The notes under the pieces: generated by a model
Told to the model about the DNA's origin: nothing
The model's input: only the letters and a program-made list of their open reading frames with translations
The model's database searches: none
Shown here: positions 36,020-48,111 of the stretch, piece by piece
Position numbering within the stretch: the first letter of the stretch is position 1
How the letters are laid out: every line of letters begins with the position of its first letter
From: Atherix ibis
Taxonomy: Eukaryota > Arthropoda > Insecta > Diptera > Athericidae
Length of the DNA stretch: 64,000 nt
Direction of reading: 5' to 3'
Assembly (NCBI GenBank): GCA_958298945.1
Contig: OY282605.1
Coordinates: 3,991,811 to 4,055,810 of the forward strand
Program-made: the position numbers and the translations under genes

Positions 36020-37959
36020 ATGAATGCGAAAATCAAAAATCAACCCTTTTTTTTGGAAGACAGAGAAAGCCCATCTTTCCATTCCTCTTTTCAGGGGTGC
36101 TCCTCATGGCATCTGACTCACTCTCTCTTATATCAGAGATTTTTTCACATTGGCAACACTGCTATTGCTATTAAGTGTACGCGCTCGTTCCATCGGAAGT
36201 GAAAGCTTTCCGCTAGCGTTGGAATTTGTTTCTAGTTCTTAGCCTAGCCACCCACTCGCTATTGTGTTTCCGTTATTCCCGAATTATTCCCGAGCAAGTC
36301 AAGGAAGCACATGTACTTATGCAAGAGTAATTGTTTTAGTATTGTCAGTAGGGAACCGTGCGGAATGGAAATTGTTCCCATTTTACTGTATTTTTGCATT
36401 TATTGACTCATCGTTCCTTTCGTTGTGTGCATCGAGCCTGCGTTAACGAACACAATGCAGCGAATATTGCTGGAGGCACTTTAACCTTCGACGTTCGTCG
36501 CCCCCGTTTCAAGTTCTCTTACACAACGGCTCATTTGCATCTGCACCCAAGGTACTGGCTGTTGGCGGGAAAACAGGGGAAACGAGAATAACCTTAAGCG
36601 ATGGAATCGTTCCGAGTGCATTCGGGCATTTTTTGTGCCTATTTATGCGAAACGGAAAAGGCCAGTCGTGGTTGTGAAATGACGCCACCGAAAGGGGGTT
36701 GCATGTAGAACGCCATATATCACATGAATCCAACATTAGAATCGGATTGGAAAATAGTTCAGAAAAATTAGCCATCATGGTTTTTGGTGGGAAAATAAAC
36801 TCCCAAGAATGGTTTTTTAACTGATCCCATTGTCGGGGGTGGCTGCATTATTTTCTAACGCTCTTACAAGAATTAGGAAAGGGTTGACATTCTAGCTAGT
36901 TCAATGTCTCTTATGCGCTCTCTGATCTTAACGTACAAATCTGAATACAGAATTGTGCAATGGGTTGTGAGGCTGTATTAGTGATGACGGTGCACTTCAG
37001 TACAATAAACTGCTGCATTGACCTACTTTAAGTTGGGAAATATTAAAAAGGTAAAAACGGGGAAAAAATCAAAAGGAAAACAAAATGGATACATGGTCTT
37101 GGCATTGGCGTAGGCAGAATGGTAAAAGTTTGTGTAGATGGCGATACACTCGTTCACGTTGTAAAGAAGTTTCGGCACGCAAATCACAACCCTTTTTCCT
37201 CTGCACAATTTTGCCGGATTGACCTTACACTTCACCCTCGATGCAATGTGTAATTTGCAAATATTTTTGAATATGCATTTTATCCGTTTAAAAAGAGTAA
37301 AGACTGTGATTATAGTCTGATGGTTGGTAGGTTGAATACGTTGCCAAGTATTCGTCCATGCTCCATTGTGGCTGGACAATTAATCGTCGATACAAGCAAA
37401 AAAAAATATGGTAAAAGCAATAATAGAAAAGTAAAACGAAACAATTGAATGAGTAAATTGAAGTTTGTTTGGTCTAATTGGAAAAATTGAAAATGAAGTC
37501 AGACGAATTTTTTGCTCTGTTTTAGAGACAAAATCCTTTTTCTGTTTTATAAAAAAAAGGAATAAATATTATTGTTCTATTAATTAAAGAAAAGGGAAAA
37601 AATAAAAACATTTGTGAGGAAACAATTTGGCGGACAATTTCAGAATTGACCAAATAAATGAAAAAAAAACAATAATTAAAATACTTAAGCTAAGGAAATA
37701 TTTAAAAAAAAATAGTTTTTAAATGCTTAAATTGGAATTTCTATGATTCAGATTGATAGCTCTCACTAATGTACTGGTAATCACCGTAAAAGACCATCGC
37801 AAAGTTCTTAAAAAATACCGTATTATGCGAATTCGTATTATACGAAACAAAGAACTAGTGGAAAAAAGTTATTACCATAAACCGAGGGCGTTTTCTTTCT
37901 TAAGAGGCACACGCTTCCCTTTCGAATGCAAATAAGTATAGCAATGAACTAGTCTGTTG

Positions 37960-40430
37960 AAATATTTCTTTAATTTTGAAATTTGCTTTTAATGTGAAAA
38001 TTTCCTCTTTTAGTTTCAAAAATTCCTTCTTTATCAAATTTTCCTTTTTATTTCAAAAATTTTAACTTTTATTACAAAATTTCCTCTTTTATTTCGAAAT
38101 TTCCTTTATTTCTAATTGTATTTATGTCAAAATATCCTTTTTATTTCCAAAAATTGCCTTTTTTTCCAAATATCTTTTTTTAAACAAAAATTTCCTTTAT
38201 TTCAAAATTTCCTTTTCATTTTACAAAAATTTCCTCTTTAATTTTGAAATTTTCAATTTTGTTTTAGAATTTCCTTTTTGCTTTCAAAATTTCTTAGTTT
38301 ATTCTTTTAATTTTTCTTTTTATTTAAAAAATACTCCCCATTTAAAAAAATTATTTTATTTCGTTATTTACTTATTTTATTTATAAAAACTTCGTTTTTA
38401 TTTAAAATTTTTCTTTTCATTTCAAAATTCCTATTTTTCTAATTTTTCTTTTTTTTCCAAAATTTCCGTTTTTTCAAAATTTTGAAATAAAAAGAGGAAA
38501 TATCGAAATTTTATTTATTTCAAAATTTCCTTTTTATTTTAGAAAAATTTCCTCTTTCATTTTAAAATTTTCTATTTCCTTTTTATTTTTTTTTTATTTT
38601 CAAACTTTTTTTTTATTTTCAAAAATTGCTTTTCATTTAAAAAATCCTCCGCATTTAAAAATTTGCTACTCTATTTCAAAATTTCCTTTTTTCCAAAATT
38701 CCTTTTATTTCGAAATTAAACTATTTTATTTATCAAAATTTCCTTTGTATTTAAAAATTTTCTTTTAATTTAAAAATTTGGTTTTTTTTCAAAATTTCCT
38801 TTTTATTTTAAAAAGTTCCTTTTTATTTTACAAAATTTCCTTTTCGTTTAAAAAATGAATATTTTCCTCCTTTATTTCGAAATTACTGTTCTATCAAAAT
38901 TTCTTATTTATTATAAAAAGTCCTCTTTGATTTTCAAAAATGTCTCTTTTTTCAAAATTTTCTTATTATTTTCATAATTTCCTCTTTTATTTTCCAAATT
39001 TCCTATTTTATTTTGAAAAGTTCCTTTTTTTCGAAAATTTCCGTTTTTTGTCATTTTTTTTTTGTTTCAAAATTTCCTGTCTTGTTTTCAAAATTTTCTC
39101 TTTCATTTGAAAACTTCCTCTTTTATTTCAAAATTTCCTTTATTTAAAAATTCCCATTTTATTTTCAAAAATGTCTCTTTTTTCAAAATTTTCTTATTAT
39201 TTTCATAATTTCCTTTTTTATTTTCCAAATTTCCTATTTTATTTTGAAAAGTTCCTTTTTTTCGAAAACTTCCGTTTTTTGTCAATTTTTTTTTTGTTTC
39301 AAAATTTCCTGTCTTGTTTTCAAAATTTTCTCTTTCATTTGAAAACTTCCTCTTTTATTTCAAAATTTCCTTTATTTAAAAATTCCCATTTTATTTTCAA
39401 AAATTTCTCTTTTTTTTAAATTTTCTTATTATTTTCATAATTTCCTTTTTTATTTTCCAAATTTCCTATTTTATTTTGAAAAGTTCCTTTTTTTCGAAAA
39501 TTACCATTTTTTGTCAAATTTTTGCTTGTTTTAAAATTTCCTGTCTTGTTTTCAAAATTTTCTCTTTCATTTGAAAACTTCCTCTTTTATTTCAAAATTT
39601 CCTTTATTTAAAAATTCCCATTTTATTTTCAAAAATGTCTCTTTTTTCAAAATTTTCTTATTATTTTCATAATTTCCTTTTTTATTTTCCAAATTTCCTA
39701 TTTTATTTTGAAAAGTTCCTTTTTTTCGAAAATTTCCGTTTTTTGTCAATTTTTTTTGTGTTTCAAAATTTCCTGTCTTGTTTTCAAAATTTTCTCTTTC
39801 ATTTGAAAACTTCCTCTTTTATTTCAAAATTTCCTTTATTTAAAAATTCCCATTTTATTTTCAAAAATTTCTCTTTTTTTAAATTTTCTTATTATTTTCA
39901 TAATTTCCTTTTTTATTTTCCAAATGTCCTTTTTTATTTTAAAAAGTTCCTTTTTTCAAAATTTCCGTTTTTTTGTCAAAAAATTTTTTTATTTAAAAAT
40001 TTTCTCTTTATTTTAAAAATTTCCTTTCTTGCATTCAAAATTGTCTCTTTCATTTGAAATGAATTTCCTCTCAATAAAACAATTCTCCCTACTTAAAAAT
40101 GTCCTTCTTTATTTCGAAGTTTCTTTTTTATATTGTATATAAAAATTTTCCTTTATTTAAAAATTTCCTCATTTATTTGCAAATTTCCTCTTTACTATCG
40201 AAATTTCTTCTTTAATTTCAAAATTTTCCTTTTCACTTATAAATTTCCTTTTTATTACAAAATTTCTTATTATTTTCATAATTTTTTATTTTATTTTAAA
40301 AAGTTCCCTTTTTCTTCCAAAATTTCTGGGTTTTTTTTTAAAAATTTGCTTCTTTATTTTCAAAATTTCCTATTTTATTTTGAGAAAGTTCCTCTTTTAA
40401 TAAAAAATACATGCTTCATATAAAAAAAAA
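37960..40430. repeat. T-rich TTTCAAAATTTCC satellite with 232-bp higher-order units
   Basis: Short units of AAAATTTCCTTTTTATTT run through the block. Between about 38940 and 39960 a larger unit repeats: the marker T(G/T)TCTCTTTTTTCAAA falls at 38941, 39172, 39404, 39636 and 39868, a spacing of 231-232 bp. Units alternate TGTCTC and TTTCTC forms, so the best match is at 464 bp. Identical 60-codon minus frames at 39103-39285 and 39567-39749 are a result of this, not genes. Confidence 0.92.
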
Positions 40431-42690
40431 TTAGTTTATTAGCTTGAATTTTTCCAACGTGTACTTTTTAATTAAAGAAAGTTTCTATTATTATCTTTTA
40501 ATTTAAATTATTTCATCTCTAAAAATTTTCTTTTTTCATTAAAAATTTCATTCTTGAATTATGTAAAAAACATTTTCTTCCAATCATTCTGTTTAATAAT
40601 TAAATAATTAATTATCCTCCCAAATTTCTTCAGCTATTACCTTGAGTTCTATGATCTACTTTTCGCAAAAATGTTATAGATTGCTTGTTTTTGCCGAGAT
40701 ATCTTTATAATTTGCACAATATATGTTAGTGCCTTAAACTTTATGCTTTCTTTAATGGGAGGATCTTTATTTGGGAAATATAACTCTAACTATTCTAAGT
40801 CTAGACTTTTTTTTAAAGCTTTATAGAGTAAAAAATCATTTTTGTTCTTAAAAGTTTTTAGGCGTTGCATGGGAATTTCTATAAATCTCAAAACCATACT
40901 AGAGTGAAACCGCTGCGTTGTATGAAAGCTTCTCGTAAAAATATTGTATAGGAGTGGACCAAAGATACTGCCTTGAGGAACACCAGTTGTGACAGGGTAT
41001 ATTTCAGAAATTTAGCACTCTCCGTTCACTGGATCAATTGCACTTAAATTAAATTTAATGATACAATGAGAATTCAAAATTCTCAACAATACAAACTAAT
41101 TGATTAGAAATAAAAAAAATATAATTTTAAAAAGAAAAAAATGAGCCTAAAGTAAAAGGCGATTTTTTCAAAACCATTTTTCTCTACAATTTTCAATCAT
41201 CCACTAATCACCCCCTAATTTTATTTAAAAATAAAAATTCAAAAATTTAAAAATCTAAATTATACCGCAGATTTAGAAATCAAAACAAAATGACAACTTT
41301 TAAGTAAAAAATCAAACAAGAAAAGAAGTGAAAAGTCTAAAAACTTCTTCTTTTTTTTTTGGTATGAAAACAAAAGCGGGCAAATCGAATTGAAATTCAA
41401 ATCATACCCGGGCGGCTTCGTAGATCAAAAAATTGATCAGCGCGACTAAAACGATCGACTATTGTACAAAATTTAAATTCGTGGTGAATTTTAAAAATCT
41501 GCCACCATAATCAGAGATCTTGAAACCTCTTTCACCTCGTTCGCTTCTTCACTCAACCGATCCAAATAGGATTGCCGTTTGACGTTTGCCTTTCCCTTCT
41601 TCGGGTGGCTAAATACACTCAGTCGCGCAAATCATTCTCCTTTCACGGGAAACACTCTTCTTTCTCTGCTCTCGCCTTTTTTCGAATGGAAAAAATCCAC
41701 TCAATTTTTTGGTAGAAACACAATTCCGACGACAACTACAAACGATAACTACGATAATTCGGTGATAAAACTGCCGGAGTTTTGCGCATTCCCATAAGAT
41801 GGTGAATATTTTAAGATTTTTTAAGTGCTGTTTGCGTTCTACCTAATAACTTATCCGGTCTTGCCATTTCTTCTCTTCTCTCGGATATTAGCAACTATCC
41901 ACCATAGAAAGTTGGGACAGACGAGGAATGCGGGCAAAATGACGAGCAAGAGAGAGACATGCATAGAATATTTCCGAGAGCAAGCCTATACATATACTCT
42001 CACTGATTGGTGTAAATCATTTGATCATATTTGATCGTATCTGAACAAAATTGATTTCTTCTCTTTTCGTTAATTTGCAAAACAAAATAAAAATTTAAAA
42101 AAAAAGAACCAAAAAGAAAATATGGAAAGTAAAATAGAAAATGGCCGACTTCTTATTTTGTCAACAGCATTCAAATCGAAAATGATCCATTTTTGCATAT
42201 TGGCTAACATGATTTTGATTTCCATTCCTTTTAACTTTAATTCGATATTCATTTCGTATGTTTTGTTTACTTTGAATTGTTTTGAATTTGTTTGCATTTA
42301 TTTTACCCAGAAAATAAAAAATATTTTCAATTTTCTTAAATACAAACAAAACAAAACAAAAAATGAATATGAAAAGAAAACATTTTGCAAAATGATTACA
42401 AGATGAAGAAAGAAACAAGAAAAGAAAAGAAGAGAAACATGGACTTTTCGTAAAATTGTTGAATAAATTTTTTGGGCAAATTGTGCAATCGTAAAATGGT
42501 TGTTTGAATTTTTAATATATGTTTTTTTTTTAAATCTGAAGTAAATTTTTAAATTTTTGTACATTTCGAATTAATTAAAAAAATTGATTATAATTTTGAT
42601 TTGAACGTAATTGTTTGTTTTCTTTTTTGAGGAGGTTTTGTTGGAATCAATTTCTTCGCGTTATGTCCCATTAAATTTTGTTTTCTTTTC
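40431..42690. other. mostly noncoding stretch
   Basis: Apart from the weak reverse-transcriptase-like fragment at 40920-41035, I see no gene. The 41.4-42.0 kb part is of ordinary complexity. The remainder is A/T runs. Confidence 0.5.
40920..41035 (-). pseudogene. possible non-LTR reverse transcriptase fragment
   Basis: The minus strand reads ISEIYPVTTGVPQG and then SIFGPLLYNIF in one frame, with a stop just before ISEIY. This matches the conserved GVPQGSxLGPLLFNIY block of non-LTR (LINE) reverse transcriptases. After about 30 codons the frame stops resembling the family and no YADD block follows. A single motif of this quality is unlikely by chance, but the fragment is too short to assign to a clade. 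Confidence 0.45.
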
Positions 42691-42693
42691 GGT

Positions 42694-44400
42694 AATAATG
42701 AATAGTCGACCGTAAAATCTTAGTAAAAAGGTCCTTAAACGTTTTTCTTTTTATTTTATAAAATTTCCTGATTAATTAAAAATTTCCTTTTTTTCATAAT
42801 TTCTTCGTTAATTTCAAAATTTCCTTTTTATTAAAAAATTTAGATTACTTGAAATTTTGTTTTCGTTTCTTTCGTTTTTATTTTATAAAATTTCCTCTTT
42901 ATTTAAAAATTTCCTTTTTTTCAAAATTTTCTTTTTATTTAAAAAATTTTTATTTAATAATTTAAGTTTCTTGAAATTTTGTTTTCTTTTCGATAATGAT
43001 TAATAATCGACCGTAAAATGTTGGTAAAAAGGTCCTTAAACGTTTTTCTTTTTATTTTATAAAATTTCCTGTTTATTTAAAAATTCCCTTTTTTTTCATA
43101 ATTTCTTCGTTAATTTCAAAATTTCCTTTTTATTAAAAAATTTAGATTACTTGAAATTTTGTTTTCTTTTCTTTCGTTTTTATTTTATAAAATTTCCTCT
43201 TTATTTAAAAATTTCCTTTTTTTCAAAATTTTCTTTTTATTTAAAAAATTCTTATTTAATAATTTAAGTTTCTTGAAATTTTGTTTTCTTTTCGATAATA
43301 ATGAATAGTCGACCGTAAAATCTTAGTAAAAAGGTCCTTAAACGTTTTTCTTTTTATTTTATAAAATTTCCTGTTTAATTAAAAATTTCCTTTTTTTCAT
43401 AATTTCTTCGTTAATTTCAAAATTTCCTTCTTATTAAAAAATTTAGATTACTTGAAATTTTGTTTTCTTTTCTTTCGTTTTTATTTTATAAAATTTGCTC
43501 TTTATTTAAAAATTTCCTTTTTTTCAAAATCTTCTTTTTATTTAAAAAATTCTTATTTAATAATTTAAGTTTCTTGAAATTTTGTTTTCTTTTCGATAAT
43601 AATTAATAATCGACCGTTAAATCTTGGTAAAAGGGTCCTTAAACGTTTTTCTTTTTATTTTATAAAATTTCCTGTTTATTAAAAAATTTCCTTTTTTTCA
43701 TAATTTCTTCGTTAATTTCAAAATTTCCTTCTTATTAAAAAATTTAGATTACTTGAAATTTTGTTTTCTTTTCTCGTTAATAATAAACAATCGACCGTAA
43801 AATTTCAGTAGAAAGGCCCTTAAACGCTTTCCTTTTTGTTTTATAAAATTTCCCCATAAAAAAATGTCCTTTTTTTTAATTTCTTCGTTTGTTTCAAAAT
43901 TTTCTTTTTATTTAAAAAACTTATTCAAGAATTTAAGTTTCTTTAAATTTTGTTTTCCTTTCGATAGTAATAAATAGTTCGTTAATATCAAAATTTCCTT
44001 TTTATTTAAAAAAAATCTTTCAATTTAAAAATTTAGATTACTTGAAATTTTGTTTTCTTTTCTCGTTAATAATAAATAAGCGATCATAAAATTTCAGTAG
44101 AAATACCCTTAATTAAATGCTTTCCTTTTTATTTTATAAAATTTCCCCTTTTAAAAATAGAATTTCCTTTTTTCTCAAAATTTAAATCCCTTAATAAATA
44201 ATCGACCGTAAAATATGAGTAAAAGGGTCCCTAAATGCTTTCCCTTTTATTTTATAAAATTTACGCTTTATTTCAAATATTCCTTTTTTTTCAAAATTTC
44301 CTTTTTTTAAAAATTCTTTTAAAAAATGTAAGTTCCTTGAAATTTTGTTTTCTTTTCGACAATAATAAATAAATGATCTTAAAATCTCAGTAAAAACGTC
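42694..44400. repeat. T-rich satellite with ~301-bp higher-order units
   Basis: The marker CGACCGTAAAAT recurs at 42707, 43008, 43310 and 43611 (spacings 301, 302, 301), then in shortened units at 43792, 44081 and 44203. Each unit holds GGTCCTTAAACGTTTTTC, several AAATTTCCTTTTT blocks and TACTTGAAATTTTGTTTTC. The core is shared with the 38.0-40.4 kb satellite, in the same orientation. Confidence 0.93.
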
Positions 44401-46109
44401 TTACGTGCAGAATTTTACATCAGAGATTGTCTCTCAGTAACCAAAAATACCGCTGCGAGGGTAAAATGGGGCTGTACATAATCACCAGTTTTGTTTTAAA
44501 TTGTGCTCGATGGAACCCTAATCAATGCTCTTCTAGAAGGTCTTGAAGGGCGTATTCGATCAGGATTTGAAATAAGAATCGGAATATTCTTAGGGGTCTT
44601 AAAATCAACTGCAGCAAAACTAGGGCACTGAAAATTAATTTTGAAAATGCAGAAACTTTTTAAATAGACAATGGAAGTATAGAATTTGTAAACATATAAA
44701 CGCGGACGGTCAAAACATCCCTAGAAGAGGATAGTCAGTGTTGAGAAAATGTGGAACGAAATAAAAACCATCGAAAAAAAATTAATAAAAATAAGGAAAA
44801 GGACGAAGAAGTCATAGAAACTAATAATAGTAGTAATAAGAGGGAAATATCTTTTACATACACACACACACACACAACAGTTCATGTTTTCTTCATGTTT
44901 TTTTCTGTATCTTATAATTGAATTTTAATATTTTAATGGAAAAAAATACATTTTTTTTTTCCCAAAAAAAAATTGACCGACTAAGTAAAAAAAAATGCTT
45001 TCACTAAAAATAATCACTAAATTATGCAATACTATTAATAAAAGTCCTTTTATAAGGAAGAAAAAAATTACAAAAGTTGTTTGAATTAATTCACATATCA
45101 ACACCAACACATTGATTCGTGTGCGAGTCGCATTATATTTTTTTCTCGCAATGAAGTTGGCTACTGGTGCACACGGCATCACAAACTGGCAACTATGCGC
45201 TTGTTCCCCGTGAACTGCCTTTTACATCACGTCGACTGGCAACGCCATCTACAATAGACCAGCGTGCGTACTCCTGACATTCGTAACTAATTTTTGCTGC
45301 ACTTGCACTTGATCCAAATTGCACTCGTTTGTCTCTCCCCGCCGTAGTAAATGCATCGGTTTTGGATTGTGTCCTTTCACTCTCATGTGTGTGCGTAGAA
45401 CATTCCAGCGACTACATTTGAGCATGTTGGGGGGATTTGGTCGGTTTATCGATTTGCTGAAAACCGACCATTAAAGTGATGATGGGCGATGAAAGTTACA
45501 AAAGTCAGGAAAAGGGTTGTTTGTTGGAACGTGCATAGGGGATGGTGATGGGGTTGCAAAATTTATTCTGTTTGAAAGTAGAACAAGTATCCTCTTTTTT
45601 TGCTAAATGGAAACTGTAAATACCGGCACTGAGATGATGATAAGTTCGCTTTCAATTTGAACAAAACGAAACTGCATTCGAAAATGGGAGGAAGCAAACG
45701 TAACAACACCGTTCGACTGTATTTGCAATTGTTTTTTTCCCCCCATTATTAATGGAAATCCTTTTTTCCTACTATTTCTTCTTTTTAATTTTGTAATGAA
45801 AAAAGCCTTTTGTTTGTAAATTTTCTCTCATTTGACTAAGTCTACTCATTCGCTGGAAGAGATGCCATTAAGAAAAATAGCATACCTTAAAAAATTGCTT
45901 TCGAACTTTTTGATGACTAAAATGAAAGGAAAAAAACTGAAACTTTTAAATTCTTTTGGAAGTCATAGAAGCAGACATTTTTTTTTATTTTTAAGCATTA
46001 ACTCAGAATTTTCTTTTCTCGTTTTTTTTTTGTGCATATTACAAATTATTGTAAGAGGCCGCAAATTTGCACAGTATTTTTTTGTGATTTTAAAACAAGA
46101 AAATTCTAA
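44401..46109. other. noncoding stretch
   Basis: No gene recognised. A CA microsatellite lies at about 44861-44876. The 45.1-45.7 kb part is of ordinary complexity without a coding signature. Confidence 0.5.
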
Positions 46110-46665
46110 AAATTGATAGTTTTTAGTTTTTAGTACTGCCAATACGGAAAATTCAATAAAATCGGCAGTTTTTAGTCCTGAAATTGAGAGTTTTCGGTGC
46201 TGCCAATATGGAAAATTCAGTACAATAGACAGTTTTCAATACTAAAATTGATAGTTTTTAGTTCCGCCAATACGGAAAATTCTGTACACTCGACAGTTTT
46301 CAGTCCTAAAATTAATAGTTTTTAGTGCTGCCCATACGGAAAATTCTGTACACTCGACAGTTTTCAGTCCTAAAATTAATAGTTTTTAGTTCTGCCAATA
46401 CGGAAAATTCAGTTAAATCGACAGTTTTCAGCCCTAAAATTGATAGTTTTTAGTTCTGCCAATACGGAAAATTCAGTACAATCGACAGTTTTCAGTCCTA
46501 AAATTAATAGTTTTTAGTGCTGCCCATACGGAAAATTCTGTACACTCGACAGTTTTCAGTCCTAAAATTAATAGTTTTTAGTTCTGCCAATACGGAAAAT
46601 TCAGTTAAATCGACAGTTTTCAGTCCTAAAATTAATAGTTTTTAGTGCTGCCAATACAGAACAAT
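46110..46665. repeat. 64-bp tandem array upstream of the EcR-A exon
   Basis: Eight to nine units. CAGTTTTCAGTCCTAAAATT marks them at 46294, 46358 and 46422, exactly 64 bp apart. Two unit types exist, TGCTGCCCATACGG with TGTACACTCGA and TTCTGCCAATACGG with CAGTTAAATCGA. The pair of types recurs 192 bp later, so there is a three-unit higher-order repeat. It ends about 130 bp before the putative EcR-A exon. Confidence 0.93.
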
Positions 46666-46795
46666 TTGTCTTAAAATTAGAATTTTTTTATTGCGAAAAA
46701 AAACCAATTTTTTCCCATTTTTTTTTAAATTTAAAAATGAATATTTTTTTCAATAGAAAAAAAAATAAAATTTGTTTTTTTTTATATATTTACAG

Positions 46796-47158
46796 GAAAA
46801 GAAACAACAAAATTTTTTGACGGATTTTAAGAGAGAAGACAAACTCAAAATGTGCGTTTTTGTGGTTATTTAGTTTAAAAAAAAAAAAAAAAAAACAAGT
46901 AAAAAAAATTCCATAACGACAAGCATTTCTAAGAATTGTTGAAAAATTCAAAGTGAATATTTTGAAATCATAAAAATTTATTAAAAGTGTGATAAAAATG
47001 ATGATAAAAAATGGCGTAAAGTTTATGATGAACGGGAAGATTTTTATGGTGTAGTTGTGGTGAACTGAATTAAAGTACAAAATAGTAAGAAAAGTGATCG
47101 TGAAATAAGAAACAGTATTTTATATTGGATACATTAAAAAGGACACCCCACGTTTGTC
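46796..47158 (+). other. EcR: probable EcR-A 5' untranslated part of the first coding exon
   Basis: A strong splice acceptor (a T tract, then ATATATTTACAG ending at 46795) suggests that the exon begins here after an upstream noncoding exon. The 363 nt to the ATG are A/T-rich and contain an in-frame TAA at 47135-47137. The 5' boundary is inferred from the acceptor only; a transcription start inside this stretch is also possible. Confidence 0.4.
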
Positions 47159-47820
47159 ATGTACCGCTTAAATGTAGTAAATCAGCAACAACCGAATATT
47201 TCGCAAGTTGTTGCGACCACTGGCGGTCACATAATTATTCAACAACATGGCCATCCCTCGGCGCAGCATGTGCTCAGCGGGATACCGACAGGTGGCGGTG
47301 GCGGTGGTTGTATCAGTGGGCCAGGTGGCGCTAGCAGCACTGTTGTAAATGCAGTTAACGTTATCGGCAACAACAGCAGCGGCAACAGCTCGAACAACAG
47401 TACCGTCGGTAGCAGTGGCAATATTAGCAATAATGCAATAGGATTAAGTTTAGGTGTAGGTGTAGGCGGAGGTGGCGGTAGCGGTGGCGTTGGCGTTGTT
47501 ACCGCGATTAGCGGTAATGTTAGCACCGGTCTCTCAACGTCCGGTTTAAGTGTTAGCTTAGGCGGTGGTGCGACTGTCATCAGTGACAGTATCCATACGA
47601 ACGGCAATAGATTAAACAGCATCCCCGGTAGCAGTAATGTCTCAGCTACTAGCTCCACCTCTGGAGATCTCGTCAAAGTGATAACTGCCATTAAAACCGA
47701 ACCAAACACGGATTATCTAGCAATAACAAATCCATCAACTGCCGGCACTGTCGCATCGACGAGTGCAACCACAAATGGCCACCTGAAATTTATCCCCAGC
47801 AAACGTGCAAAACTTGAAGG
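47159..47820 (+). CDS. EcR: ecdysone receptor, isoform A, first coding exon (partial gene)
   Basis: EcR is the nuclear receptor that, paired with Ultraspiracle, binds 20-hydroxyecdysone and switches on moulting and metamorphosis genes. This exon encodes the isoform-specific N-terminal region, residues 1-220 plus two bases of codon 221. Residues 40-160 are low-complexity Gly/Ser/Asn/Val (a GGGGGG run at 45-50, GVGVGGGGGSGG near 99-110). Conserved blocks lie at the end: AIKTEP (177-182), which fits the IKxE SUMO-acceptor pattern, and NGHLKFIPSKRAKLEG (206-221), whose KRAKLE resembles a monopartite nuclear-localisation signal. From memory, Drosophila EcR-A has TAIKIEP and NGHLVLVPNKRPRLD here. 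The ATG is the first in frame after a TAA eight codons upstream; its context (GTCATGT) is weak. The donor is GAAGG|GTGAGT. The first 170 residues are much diverged from what I remember of Drosophila. Confidence 0.9.
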
Positions 47821-48111
47821 GTGAGTTCAGTTTTATTTTTATCGTTTGCTCATTTTATTTTCCTAGATTTTTTTTAGAGACAAAAACTTTATTTTTCAAA
47901 AAAAAAAATGGCCGACTTTTTTTTGGAAAGTTTCTTATTTTTCTTTTTGTCGCAAACAAGAATCCTTTTGAGATGCTTTCAACAAAACATTTTAATTTTC
48001 CTTTAATCTTCTCGGAAAACCCCTTAAATTCTGTCTGCTCGGTTGTAGACTTTTTTTTCAGTGATTTTAAATCGTGACAATAAATATTTTTATTCTTTTT
48101 TCTATGCACAG
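47821..48111 (+). other. EcR: EcR-A intron (291 bp)
   Basis: GTGAGT donor, pyrimidine-rich end and TATGCACAG acceptor. Splicing joins GG and A to form a glycine codon and keeps the reading frame across the conserved KRAKLE-G-TEDWL junction. Confidence 0.9.

Larger units (their letters stand above)
31761..37955. other. noncoding stretch
   Basis: No gene supported. It contains GT microsatellites (33783-33807, 35998-36019), a CT/GAGA tract and a 22-bp direct repeat, listed separately, plus a GACAGACC-rich stretch near 33573-33600. A GC-richer patch at 33.08-33.33 kb has overlapping frames on both strands but no recognisable protein. Confidence 0.45.

Noticed and set aside
46110..46665. CRISPR-like regular spacing in the 64-bp array
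   Set aside because: Whole units are repeated with no unique spacers, in a eukaryotic genome. It is an ordinary tandem repeat.
47125..47334. 69-codon frame overlapping the EcR-A start
   Set aside because: It begins at TTG and lies out of frame with the conserved EcR blocks; the 47159 frame is the one that continues into exon 2.
47239..47709. 156-codon minus-strand frame opposite EcR exon 1
   Set aside because: A Pro/Leu-rich shadow of the Gly/Ser-rich EcR frame, with no motif of its own.
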